DNA of 64,000 nt, from positions 8,627,501 through 8,691,500 of the forward strand of contig CM059558.1 in assembly GCA_030386875.1 (NCBI GenBank), read 5' to 3'. The notes beneath the pieces were generated by a model. It was given only the letters and a program-made list of their open reading frames with translations, made no database searches and was not told the DNA's origin. Source of the stretch: Morinoia aosen. Its lineage: Eukaryota; Arthropoda; Malacostraca; Amphipoda; Talitridae. This document shows positions 11,404-21,861 of this stretch, piece by piece. The position numbers and the translations under genes are program-made. Numbering within the stretch: the stretch's first letter is position 1; each line of letters begins with the position of its first letter.

Positions 11404-12450
11404 GAGAGTGTTAGGGCCCACCTCATAATTCTGTTGTTCTTGGTGTTTTTACCTTGGAACAAATATTTGAGCGCCGTGTGATCAGTAATTACAACAAATT
11501 TATTACCATACAAGTAAGGTGAAAAGTGATTTACAGCCGCCACTACTGCTAATCCTTCACGTTCAGTGATTGAATAACGTTTTTCAGCATCATTGAATCT
11601 TTTGCTGAAGTATCCAATCGGTTGTTCCTTGCCATTACATTTTTGTGCCAGGACCGCGCCAGAGCCCTCATTTGAGGCATCACAGCTCAAATAATACGTC
11701 TCATTTAGAGAAGGCTTCTTCAGAACTGGAGCTTCTATCATGAGCTGCTTAAGTTTACAGAAGGCTTGTTCGTGTTCTTCCTTCCACTTGAATTTTTGCC
11801 CCTTCTTAGTCAGAGCATTAAGGGGTGCAGCGGTTGTAGCGAAATGCGGAATGAACCGCCGGTAGAAGTTGAGTGCAGCGACGAAGGAGCGGACTTTGCG
11901 TGCGGTCGTCGGCCTAGGGTAATTCTGCATCGCATCCACGTTCTTGGGATCTGGAATAAGTCCCTCACGACTGATGTAACATCCTAGGTACTTCACTTGT
12001 TTTTGCGCAAATTTGCACTTGTCTATGCCTATTTTTACTCCGGCACATTGAAACTCGTGCAACACTTCCCTTAGATTTTCTAGGTGACTCTCAAAAGTCA
12101 TAGAGCTGACGCACACATCGTCCAAATAAATGGCGGCGAATTTTCCAAGCTGCCTTTTCAGAACATGACAAATTACTCTCTGGTACACTGATGTTGAACA
12201 CTTGAGTCCCATAGATAGCCTAGAGAATTCGAAGTTTCCCTGTCGAGTTTGAAACGCCGTGTACTGCTTGCTTTCTTCATCGAGCTCAATTTGATGGAAG
12301 GCTGATTTTGCATCGACAATCGAGTAATACTCTTTGCCAGCTACCTCTTCCAGTGTCCCTATAATGTTGGTAATCGGGTAGTGCTCGTTCACTACCCGCA
12401 TTTTTACAGCTCGCAAATCAACGATAATTCTGTTGCCCCCCCTCCCCCCC
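11404..12450 (-). pseudogene. pol: gypsy reverse transcriptase and RNase H (N-terminal part)
   Basis: The minus-strand frame is open from the C/G homopolymer near 12450 to the RNase H insertion. RT motifs in order are RIIVDLRAV, SAFHQIELD, FSRLSMGLKCSTSVYQR and the catalytic YLDD box (FAAIYLDDVCVSS), followed by the thumb with FYRRFIPHFA. RNase H follows (YLSCDASNEGSGAVL and FVVITDHTALKYLF). The enzyme would copy element RNA into DNA and degrade the RNA strand. The N-terminal RT residues lie in another frame upstream of the homopolymer, and RNase H is cut at 11404. Confidence 0.93.
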
Positions 12451-13369
12451 CCCCAGGCTTCCTTACTAGTACGAGTGGGTTTTTCCAAGCACTTGTACTC
12501 TCTTGCACAACTCCACTTTCAATCATCTCCGAGACCTTTTTATCAATAATTTCTTGGCTGGTGTACGGAATACGCCATCCTTTTGTTTGAATTGGTCTGT
12601 AATCACTCAGCAAAATTTTGTATTTTACTCCTTTAACGTGGCCAATATCCATCTCGTCTGCACTAATTATCTTGTGATATTCCTTCAGCAGGTTTCTGAC
12701 TTGTTCTTGTTTTTCAGCATCCAAGTAACTGAGGTCAAGCTCATCAATTTGCTGAAAGCGCTTTCCTCTGCGGAGATTTTCTGCTTCACTGTTTTCATCA
12801 TTATCCTCTTCTGCAGTTGCATTTTCATTCGAGATTTCGTGGCATGTTGCAATTATTGCTCCTTCAGTCAGAGCGATTTCTTCGGCAATAGGGTTAAGTA
12901 CAGGCATCAAAACATACCCGTTTTGTACCTTTGCAGCGGTGGCTCCCACGTAAGGCGCCCACTTAATTCTAGGCTCTAAAATTACCTCCTTTCCATCAAA
13001 CTTGACATCTGCTCGGCACTTCACCATAGTTTGCGCGCGAGGCTTCACTGTGATGTCCTCAGCGAGAGTAACCGATGCTTCTTCCCGTGTTACCCACAGA
13101 ATTTTCGGAGAAGCGGGTCCTGGTGCTGAAAACATGTTCACATGAGTACCAAAGAATGATGCCCTACGTTTTCCGAAGTCTAGCTTTGCGTTGACTTTGT
13201 TCATTACTTCCACTCCTATTAGCAGGTCTCCTGGGAATGCATTTTCCCGCACAACAAAACATCTCTGAACAATTTTCTGACCGTTAACTTTAATTGGCAC
13301 ATTAATCTTTCCCAGCACCGGTACGGGATCCTCTCCAATTGTTTTTAATGCAGTTGATGTTCCTTTCAC
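12404..13369 (-). pseudogene. pol: gypsy pol: protease C-terminus, linker and start of reverse transcriptase
   Basis: The first residues continue the aspartic protease fold (GDLLIGVEVM is the typical C-terminal hydrophobic motif). A linker of about 180 residues precedes the RT N-terminus (GVVQESTSAWKNPLVLVRKP). The frame is lost in a run of glycine codons over the poly-C tract at 12436-12454. A second frame change near 13375, in a run of A on the minus strand, separates it from the protease active site. Both breaks lie in homopolymers, so sequencing error is possible. Confidence 0.88.
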
Positions 13370-13548
13370 ACTAGCATTTTAATCCCCGCAACCACACGCT
13401 CTTTTACCAAGCATATATTTGCTCCGGTATCAAGAAGCGCGGTTACAGGTGTACCATTCACTTGGAGTATAACGCTGGGATTTATTATTGGAGCTAACGG
13501 TCTCCTATTCCGTTTTTTGGCTGTCCTGCAAAATGTTGCACTCTGCAA
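13366..13548 (-). pseudogene. pol: gypsy retropepsin, active-site segment
   Basis: This short frame carries ALLDTGANICLV, the D-T/S-G active-site motif of retroviral-type aspartic proteases that cleave the Gag-Pol polyprotein. It overlaps the 3' end of gag by 55 bp in the -1 frame, as expected for gag-pol frameshifting. It stops at 13366; the rest of the protease continues in the next frame, so this copy is broken. Confidence 0.88.
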
Positions 13549-14513
13549 TCAGCTCTTAGGTGCCCAAATTTTCCGCAGTTGACGCACGGCGGTGGCACTG
13601 CTCTATACTGCGCTAAGTCCACTGCAGGTGCAGGTGGTACTTCCTGATGCGGCTGTGGTTCTCTGGCGTGGTAAATTTGGTGCTGATGACTCCTAAGTCT
13701 GCCTCTTTCGCTCCAGTGTGGCGCTTCATAATTTCCTCTTCGATGATAAGGAGAGTGTCGTATCTGTCTGTTCCTTTCCCTCCAGGGTGGCACTTCATGG
13801 TGGTAGCCTCTTTGCCGTTGTGGTGAATACCGCATCGTAGGGCCGACACGTGCAGTCTCATGCTGTGGCCTCCTCTCGCTTCGCTGCGCTCTCTCTCTCT
13901 CCGGTTCCCTCCTCTCTGTCGTTTCCCTTGGTACTGGTACTATCCGTCGATTTTCCACTTCGATTGCCATGTCCCTCAATTCTTGTACTGTCGTAGGTCG
14001 CGCATCACTTCGAAAGGGTCTCGTGATGTCTGCCCTTAATCCGAGCCACATCAAATCTATAATGACTCGTTCCGGATGTTCTAGATAATTCTCGTTGTAC
14101 AGCCTTTCCAGGCGCGTCAGGTACTCCGAAACTCCCTCTCGGCTTGTTTGCTTCTTGGTTACTATTTCAAACAGCGCTTGAGTCGGATGTTCGACTTGGT
14201 CGGCGTATGAGCGCAGCCAGGTTTCTGCTTCTCGTAGGTTCGTTAGTGTACCAATTATTTGATTGCATTCCTTTGCCTCTTGTGGACCTAGGCATAGGAA
14301 GAAGGCATGCACCTGCTCGCTGTTATTCAGATTACCAGTCAGAAACTTCAACCTTGCCATACGCTCCCCCACATCATCGCCCCTCCTGAATTTAGCCCCA
14401 ATGGCCCCCACGCAACTGGTTACCACGGGCATATTAACTTCATCCTCTTCGGGCTGTGGTGGCGTTGCTGGCTCATTTCTGCGGGCGTTGTTCCTTCGTC
14501 CTCTCCCAGGCAT
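13494..14513 (-). CDS. gag: gypsy Gag (capsid and nucleocapsid)
   Basis: This is an intact 339-residue frame. The N-terminus is basic (MPGRGRRNNARRN). Residues about 40-200 form a helical capsid-like region with the gypsy Gag signature around FFLCLGPQEAKECNQ and VSEYLTRLERLY. An Arg/Pro/His-rich region follows, with loosely repeated segments (PPWRERNRQ, PHWSERGRLR). Near residue 312 there is one CCHC zinc knuckle, CVNCGKFGHLRADC, which binds element RNA. Gag would assemble the cytoplasmic particle in which reverse transcription occurs. The start is the first ATG after the leader. It is the only gene of the element that is still complete. Confidence 0.92.
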   Translation of the reverse strand: MPGRGRRNNARRNEPATPPQPEEDEVNMPVVTSCVGAIGAKFRRGDDVGERMARLKFLTGNLNNSEQVHAFFLCLGPQEAKECNQIIGTLTNLREAETWLRSYADQVEHPTQALFEIVTKKQTSREGVSEYLTRLERLYNENYLEHPERVIIDLMWLGLRADITRPFRSDARPTTVQELRDMAIEVENRRIVPVPRETTERREPERERAQRSERRPQHETARVGPTMRYSPQRQRGYHHEVPPWRERNRQIRHSPYHRRGNYEAPHWSERGRLRSHQHQIYHAREPQPHQEVPPAPAVDLAQYRAVPPPCVNCGKFGHLRADCRVQHFAGQPKNGIGDR

Positions 14514-14906
14514 GATGCTAATCTTCTTTGAATACGAACTTCACGACGTCACTAATAATCACTCACGCTCACGCAGTTCATTACCAAGAAAATTACTCAC
14601 TGTGAATTTTCAACATCACGTTACCTTAATCATTAAGCTCCTGAGAAATTTATTTATATCAATTATTATCACCCTTTGATCTCTTCAAAATTTTCAGCTG
14701 TATATCATTACACACTTGTTAGCTTCTCGTTCTGTAACAATGACAATTTATCGCTCTCGAAATGATACACTCTCCAATCGTTGTAGCACTTCATAAGCTT
14801 GGGTACGCACTAAATTTCACTTCAACACGCGCATGTAAAACACAACAAAAAAAATATTAAAACACACAATACTGCTGTTAACTCACAGATGTAAATAAAA
14901 TTTTTG
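14514..14906 (-). other. gypsy 5' leader
   Basis: This untranslated region lies between the 5' LTR and gag and is AT-rich. It would carry packaging signals, but none can be recognised from sequence. Confidence 0.5.
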
Positions 14907-14924
14907 ATCACTTGGATCCTGCCA
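14907..14924 (-). promoter_or_regulatory. candidate primer binding site
   Basis: On the minus strand, TGGCAGGATCCAAGTGAT starts 8 nt after the LTR edge; TGG would pair with the CCA end of a tRNA. I could not assign a tRNA with confidence, and an 8-nt offset is longer than usual. Confidence 0.35.
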
Positions 14925-14932
14925 AATTCTGA

Positions 14933-16355
14933 TGTCACGAGAAAACGGGGCCGTCTCCTCTTGTTAACATTTCATTAACAGGAAGATCAGGTTCTCGGAA
15001 TTGAGGAATGGCACACCTCCATGACATTACACAATACACACAAAATGCGAGAATGCATGAAGAACACAGGCATTAAGAAAAGACACACAATTATTGTATA
15101 CTAAATTTAGAGCGGTACTCACCGATGGTAGATGACTCACTTACGCAGCGCATTTTCTGAGCGCCCTCCGTGGTGTTACGATCGATCGCTTCTAATATTG
15201 TGGGACATGATACACAGGGAAAATATGCTAACATTTATGATTTTCAGCTATACGTCTTACAAACATCAATGAGCGTACACACAATGAATGGTATTAGGAG
15301 TGATGCAAATTAAGTAATGGAATCAAACAGCATACGCCTAATCACTTACATCACATAACTATACTGTATTTTCCCGCGCCTGGCCAGCCCTTTTCCCGCA
15401 TATTACTTACACTCCCAAACATAACACAAGTAATGCCTACAATATCTCAGCGCTCCCAGCAGCACGGGATGTGATCATTAATTCGACCTTCACGTTCATG
15501 AGCCGACACAACTTCGGTTCAAATCACTGTCCTGGACACAGTTCAAGGAAATATGTTGCTAATTGCCAGATTCGTAGCTCCCGGGCATTCCCCTTTCTGG
15601 TGTGCTCCTTATCCACAGGACTTCTTATGCACAAGCCTCCCTCCCGCCCCGAGACGTTGCAGCTAACTGTTACATTAAATTATTTCCACGCTGGTTGGAT
15701 TTTACTTTACTTCTCCGCGCTTTATTTCTTCTACTTCGCGCTCCGGCGTTGACTGCAGAACTCCCTCTTGTTCCTCAGACGCCCCGCGTATTTTCTCGAG
15801 GGTTGTCCCCTCTCTCACATTCGACCTATAAGAATCTTAGGACCTCGAAGCACCCGCCTACATCTTTTCTAATTGGTAGTACCGCAGCTCGCCTTTATTT
15901 CTTTCTTAGCCTCATTTTTCTCACGCTCAGCTCCTTCGAAACCGACCGTTGGTTTGCCGTCTCTCTCGGCTTAAGTGTCTCGATTCATGTTTGACCACAA
16001 GGCGACTTTGTTTTGCGCATGGGTAGGCATTTTTCCGAACGTCTAAAGTTTCCAAGGGCTCGCCCGAATGAAAAAATTGCTAACACCACAAAATAGACCC
16101 CTCCAGAAACAACACACAATGTAAACAGCCATCGTCCGAGCCCTTGCATCTTATCGCTCCATCTAACATTGCTGAGTCCAACAAAACATTCAGGCATAAA
16201 AACGTACATGTTGAAGCGACCCTCCTTTGCTGCTGGGATTTACTGAGATATTTAAAAGTAAGCACAAAATTTATTACACACAATTAAATTTTTTTGTTTC
16301 TTAAATCCTCATTTTTTAATTCACAAAATTGGTTATTCTTAACAGATTCTCGACA
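14933..16355 (-). repeat. 5' LTR of the gypsy element
   Basis: This 1,423-bp LTR holds the promoter and polyadenylation functions of the element. It begins TGTCACGAG at 14933 and ends CTCGACA at 16355. It lacks the 1.6-kb insertion found in its partner and therefore shows the original LTR structure. The match to 2199-3524 plus 5135-5230 is close, with about 20 differences. Confidence 0.93.
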
Positions 16356-16360
16356 GCCAG
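16356..16360. repeat. right target-site duplication GCCAG of the gypsy element
   Basis: This is an exact copy of 2194-2198, directly after CTCGACA. Confidence 0.9.
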
Positions 16361-17337
16361 GGTCGTCATACCGTCTGCGTCCCGTCGTCCGTCCCGCATT
16401 CCGTCACCTCTACAAAGGGTAACTCCTGGCGAGCCTACTGGGTGCTTCTGAAGACCTTCTCACACCACGTCGGTCTTCGCCAGCTCTTTCGCTTCATGGC
16501 CAACGTTCTAGAGGTTAGTTACTGGTTAGCTTGGCTTTAGCTAGCTGGTGATGCTAGAGTCGGCTATATTAAACCCTATAACGTAACCCACGCTTGCCTG
16601 GGGCAACCTATAAAGCTAGCCATGTAGCTAGACTCATTGCTATTAGTACGCCCTATAACTCAGTGCTATTAGTACACCTATAACCTTTATCTCACCAGGC
16701 AATGGGAGTAGGAGATCGGAGTTCAGGACCTGCGCCCATGTGGTCCTCTACTGAAGTGATACCTACTCCATCGCAGCGTCCGGGAACTACTCTATTACTA
16801 GATACTCGCTTGGCAGTTTATATTTGGTGCCAATAAACTACTCCCGGCTGCAGTTTTCTATTTATTAAACTCCTTTCCCCAAAATCTTTCGTATCCGGAG
16901 CTCAAAGAGGTACTCTATGCCGTAAATTTATTAAAAATTAAATGTGATTATTTTCTGTTGAAAAAAATTCAGTTTTTTCCGGATGATGTACAAAAAGTAA
17001 ATTAATCCAAAATTAATCAAATTAACTCCTTTCTTCCATTCACCCCTGGTTTTATTTCCAATCATGTATTATTTTATAAGCCATCAAGCGATCATCATTT
17101 CAAAGTACAAACTTGTGTGGTGGTACATTTTTACCTTTTCTGCAGAATGAGTCGCGCAGATTATTTTACTACTCCTCAGAACGCTTCAGTAAGAAAAATT
17201 CCAGGGAAAAAACCCTTGAATTAGTCAATTAAATTCGTAAATATGTTTTCAGTAGGAATTTGTATTTTTGAAGAAATTATAAATAACTATCACATCTCAA
17301 TAGACAGTGATTTCGATCAAAAAAATGTAACACTCGT
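16361..17337. other. no gene recognised
   Basis: This is the right flank of the retrotransposon. The first 200 bp are relatively GC-rich. A short imperfect duplication of a GCTATTAGTAC..CCTATAAC motif lies at 16640-16690. No coding signal was found. Confidence 0.45.
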
Positions 17338-18267
17338 GCTCTACTCGATCTCTTCAAAGCATTCGACATCATCGAACATGACCAACTTCTACGGAAAATA
17401 TTGAACTTAGGAGTTGATACACATTGGTTTAAAAGCTACTTAGCAAATCGGTCTCATGCAGTCCTCTTAGATAACAAGTTGCCTCCATTCATTCAAAACA
17501 ATTTTGGTGTTCCTCAAGGATCCATTCTTGGTCCGCTAATGTTTTCTATTTTCATTAACGATTTCCCTTCAATGCGGTCTAACACTCGAATCTTTTTATT
17601 TGCTGCTGATGTTTAAATTGCAATGACAAGCTCTGCATCAGAAATACCATAGACGAAAATTGAAGCTGAAGCCCTATTGATCAGCCTCAAGTTAATGTCT
17701 GACAGAAATGGTCTCGAGCAAAATGTGAGTAAAACGCAATTCATTATTTTGGGGTCTAAAGACGCAATCGAAAAAATTTCAAATCTTACTCTTACGGATG
17801 GGAATGTTGAAATTCACCCATCAGAAAAAGTACGAATTTAGGTATTTGGTTCGATAGAAACATATGCCCCTTAAATCCCACGTTAAGAAAACTTGCAAAA
17901 AATTACGGAACATCAATGTTTTTTCATCTGATAAAAAGTATGCTCGACGAAAAATCTAGATCATTGGCCATTCAATTTTTACATAGGGTTTCTGGTGCAC
18001 AAAGCCCAATGCGTATTCTCCTCTTTATATCTTCCTCAGAGCAATGCTGAAATAGTGCAATTTCATCCCCCACCGTCACCAACCTAAAGCCGAATAGGAG
18101 ACATAATGTCTTAATCAAATACCGTTCATCTGACATTGAACAGAATTAAAGCTCTGTTGATATCTGGCGCCTAACTGTGGAACAAACTACCCCAGAACAT
18201 CAAAACCCCTCAAACATTAAGAGAATTCAAAACTAAAATAGCTCGTTATCTTGCGTCTACACAATAA
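17338..18267 (+). pseudogene. LINE (non-LTR) reverse transcriptase remnant
   Basis: A plus-strand frame gives LLDLFKAFDIIEHDQLL, then GVPQGSILGPL and a decayed catalytic box (FAADV instead of Y/F-A-D-D), all typical of Jockey/CR1-type reverse transcriptases. Coding similarity continues through stops and frame changes to a C-terminal block, WNKLPQNIKTPQTLREF, which ends many insect LINE ORF2 proteins. A stop codon lies at 18265-18267. The 5' part of ORF2 and ORF1 are missing, so this is a truncated dead copy. Confidence 0.85.
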
Positions 18268-18535
18268 TTGTAAGCTGCAGTACGTACTGGAAAAGTAGTT
18301 ACGAATTTATATCGTTAATTATCCTATCCTTCTTTGCATTATACCACATACACCATATTTTTGTACTGTGAGTATGCAATGTGATTGTTTGCATGTGAAT
18401 ATATAAGTACATGTATCTAAGTACATGTGACGCTCGTATATAATCATATATATATTCCTGTCTTAAAATGCTCTTGTTAGTCTTGTGTGGCTATATGTGT
18501 CGTTTCTTATATATACACTCTTTGAGTATATTTTC

Positions 18536-19110
18536 GCCACACTATTTTAGGTTGTTTCATTTCTTCGTTTTGTCCCAGCTATAATACAAATGTTATGGTT
18601 AGCATTGTACAACCATCCTTCTCGTGTTTTCAACTCCGGTGAACACGTACTATTGTGTCAGTATTATTAGCGTAGGAAATATCATATTTTTTGTGTTATA
18701 GTCAAATATTTTATTCTCTTCTAGCCAGTTATTTAGCATAGTAGTTGACACGTAACAATGTCAAATTGCCTCGAATGTCGACCTCATAGTCTTAGACACT
18801 AAAGTAATTTAAATCTACCCATTTCACTTTCAAACTTAATCCCTCATATCACTAGTTCCTATGTTCGTATGCTTAAATTTCAACATGAGTGTGCACTAAC
18901 GAAAATTTTTTTCATCAATGTATCACATGGATTATGGTTTCTTAGTCACTTGTAATAAAATTCATCGTCAAAATCAGACCAACGCAACGAGGGGAACGCA
19001 TTTTTTCGTGCCTTCCTCCCAACCATTGGTTTCGACAATTAACATTAGTATTACGATACCCATTCGTGAGTATCAAGTAAGGATCTAAATGTGAAGATAT
19101 TGGAAAACAC
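18536..19110. repeat. unnamed dispersed repeat, copy 1 of a tandem pair
   Basis: This segment of about 575 bp is clearly related to 19258-19845, sharing the order TTATGGTTAG, AATGTCGAC, TTTCACTTT, AATCCCTCATATCA and GGGAACGCATTTTTT. Relatives of its right half occur in reverse orientation at 52612-53125. No coding capacity is seen. It could be the 3' region of the LINE remnant just upstream. Confidence 0.7.
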
Positions 19111-19257
19111 TTTTCGCTCTTATTAAAACATTTGAAACTGCGACGTAATGCGTTCTATGTAATAACTTTATAGAACATTCTTTTTGATTTCTTAATTCTC
19201 TCATACAATGTTCTTGTAAGTAGCGACTGACAATTTTTGGTTTTCTCACGCTCGTGA

Positions 19258-19845
19258 GTATATTATTACAACACTATTTTGGAAGTTGACTTTTTGTACT
19301 GTTCCAGCTATGCTACGAATATTATGGTTAGTGTTGGACAACAAACCTTCTCATGTCTTCGACACCGGTGAACTCTTCTGAGCCAGTATTATCACCGTAG
19401 GTAGTAAATATCATATATTTGTGTTATGGTGAAATATATTATTCCCTCCGAGCTCATTATTTTGGCAAACTAGTTGATACATAAAAATGAAAAATTGTCC
19501 CGAATGTCGACTTCACAGTCTTAAAATCAAAATAATTTAAATCTGCCCGTTTCACTTTTAACATGAATCCCTCATATCATTAGTTACTATGTTCGTTTGC
19601 TCATATTTCAATATAAGTGCTCCCTAACTAGAGTGTTTTGAACTATGCGTCACTAGGATTATGTTTTCTTGGTTACTTATATTTATTTGCATTCTCAAAA
19701 TCAGATTAACGCAACGAAGGGAACGCATTTTTTGTGTTTTTCTCTCAATCAGTTTGTTTTGACATGTGACATGTGTATTAAGATACCCACGTGTAAGTAA
19801 CAACTGAGGATTAATGTAAAGGTATTTTAAAAACCAGTGTTTTAA
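19258..19845. repeat. unnamed dispersed repeat, copy 2 of a tandem pair
   Basis: This is the diverged second copy of the repeat at 18536-19110, offset by about 720 bp. Both copies end with a conserved ATACCCA-CGTGTAAGTA / ATACCCATTCGTGAGTA motif. The divergence suggests an old duplication. Confidence 0.7.
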
Positions 19846-21673
19846 TTATTTTACGTTTAAACAATATTGGAAAATCTGTTTTATTTTATTTCTCATCCTT
19901 TTCAACAGGTTCAATCCCTTGAATTTAACACATGCGTAGCTCAGAATATTGGTGAAGCAAATATCATGGAAAAACCATCAGAAAACTTGAAAAAGGTGTG
20001 CTGGGATCATCACACTTGCTTCAATAACAATGGGATTTTCAACCAGAAACGAGCTCGGTTTTGGTTTTGGATGTCTCAGGAAAATAAGGAAGGTAATGCT
20101 ATGTAGGTTTATTTTCACTTGATATTTCAATTGATTCTATGATGAATTGAATGCGCTCATGAAGCTGGAGCTCGAGGTTCCTTGAGACTGATTTCCCTAC
20201 CATCGATCAAGTATGTACACGTGAGGTAACGTTAGATGAGGAGGAAGTCAGGTGAAATATGGGTAATGCCCTGGGATGCACAAATTATTTGGGAGAGCAG
20301 CTTCTATTTAATTCAATTTAAAAACGATAAATAGGATTTGACAATGTATATGAGACAAAAAATTAAAGTCTATTCAACAATAAACTGCACAAACGTTCTA
20401 TAAAGAAATTGAGCAAAAAGTCTTAGTCCTGGATAATTTCGCTAACCAAAAACTACACTTTGTACATTAACACCGCTTCGATCGATGATGTGTTCAAAAA
20501 CTGCAAATTTAACAATGCACATTGTGAAATATTTTCAATCTTTCTGACGAAGAACAGGTTCCTCACTTCAAAATACTACATTCTCGAACGTTAGGAAAGT
20601 TTAAAGTATTACTGACTAGAATATATCAGAAGTCTTTAAACTTAATGTTATTCTACATCCATGACTGCACTTTTTGCCACCGTGAAGCCTGGAGTTATTT
20701 GGAGAACATCATTTACGCATACACATCATATACAACGTTTTCTATTCCAACGTGCGATCCAAAAAGAAGGAAAATGTTTCTAGGTATACTGCTTTGGTTT
20801 AAACTAAACAGATGAAACTAAGTTTCGATACACTGTACAGAGAAAAATTGCGCTTCAGTCTTATTTTTAAGAGAAAACTATCACTTGCAATGCTAACACC
20901 ATTTAAAAAATGATATTTTGCATCGCTTGGACGAGAATAACTGACCCTGGTTCATCCATTAAAACGAAGAAACATAATACAATGTAGAGTGCTCCAAAAC
21001 GTCGAAAGTTTTAAACTCCTGAGTGTTACATAGACAGATAAGATAAAAATTAAAGCATCACCAAGAATATTCAGAAAAAAACGAACAAATAGCAAGAAAA
21101 AGAAATCAAAGTCCAATAAATGTAAGTCCCACAACCAAAGAAGTTGGGAGAAACACCTGTTGTTTAATGAAAACAACCGCAGACCAAATTATTAATCGTT
21201 CTTCTTAATCTGTAAGAGAAATTTTTCAAGGATTCTGAGAAACGAATTATAATTAATAAAAAATGTTTAAACAACAATTAAGTTTGCCCTGATTGTTGGG
21301 CAGACTCATGCCTACAAATTTATTAATGATTCTAAAAGGCTCTTAATGTAAATGATCGTAATTATTACCCAATGATAGGAATAGTTGTGAAATGCATAGG
21401 TTTGAAAGTTGTTTCACATCGGAAGTCTTATCCTCAAAACTTAATTCAAGTTATTCTCCGCATGTGTGGCACGTCGGAAATTGACCGCCAATCAAATCAC
21501 AGATATGCAGCAATTTGCAGCATTTTTCTCCTGGGTGTTTCATAGAAATAAAAACTGAATAACAAGTAGGTCAAATGATGCCTTGAATTTTTTGGGTAAT
21601 AAATGCTCAGTTAATATGCGTCCGTAAAGCTAAATAACATAAATATGTTTTCATTGCCAGAGAAAATTTGCAT
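19846..21673. other. AT-rich DNA, no gene recognised
   Basis: There are only short open frames without recognisable motifs. Nothing here can be supported as a gene, RNA or element. Confidence 0.45.
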
Positions 21674-21861
21674 CACAACCTGCATTAGCACAACCTGCAT
21701 TAGCACAACCTGCATTAGCACAACCTGCATTAGCACAACCTGCATTAGCACAACCTGCATTAGCACAACCTGCATTAGCACAACCTGCATTAGCACAACC
21801 TGCATTAGCACAACCTGCATTAGCACAACCTGCATTAGCACAACCTGCATTAGCACAACCT
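21674..21861. repeat. 15-bp tandem array, about 12.5 copies, near identical
   Basis: The unit is CACAACCTGCATTAG. All copies are the same by eye, so the array is young or well homogenised. Because 15 is a multiple of three it produces an open frame of repeating pentapeptides on both strands, which is not evidence of a gene. Confidence 0.95.

Larger units (their letters stand above)
2199..16355 (-). mobile_element. Ty3/gypsy LTR retrotransposon with three nested insertions
   Basis: The element has two LTRs in direct orientation (2199-5230 and 14933-16355), TG...CA ends and a 5-bp target duplication. Internal minus-strand coding runs gag, protease, reverse transcriptase, RNase H, integrase, which is the Ty3/gypsy order. 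Transcription would start in the right-hand LTR. By eye the LTRs differ at about 20 of roughly 1,420 aligned positions, so the insertion is fairly young. The copy cannot make a complete polyprotein: integrase and RNase H are each split by a later insertion, and two single-base frame changes lie in homopolymer runs (near 13375 and 12436-12454). No envelope gene is recognisable in the 2.5 kb between integrase and the 3' LTR. Confidence 0.95.
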
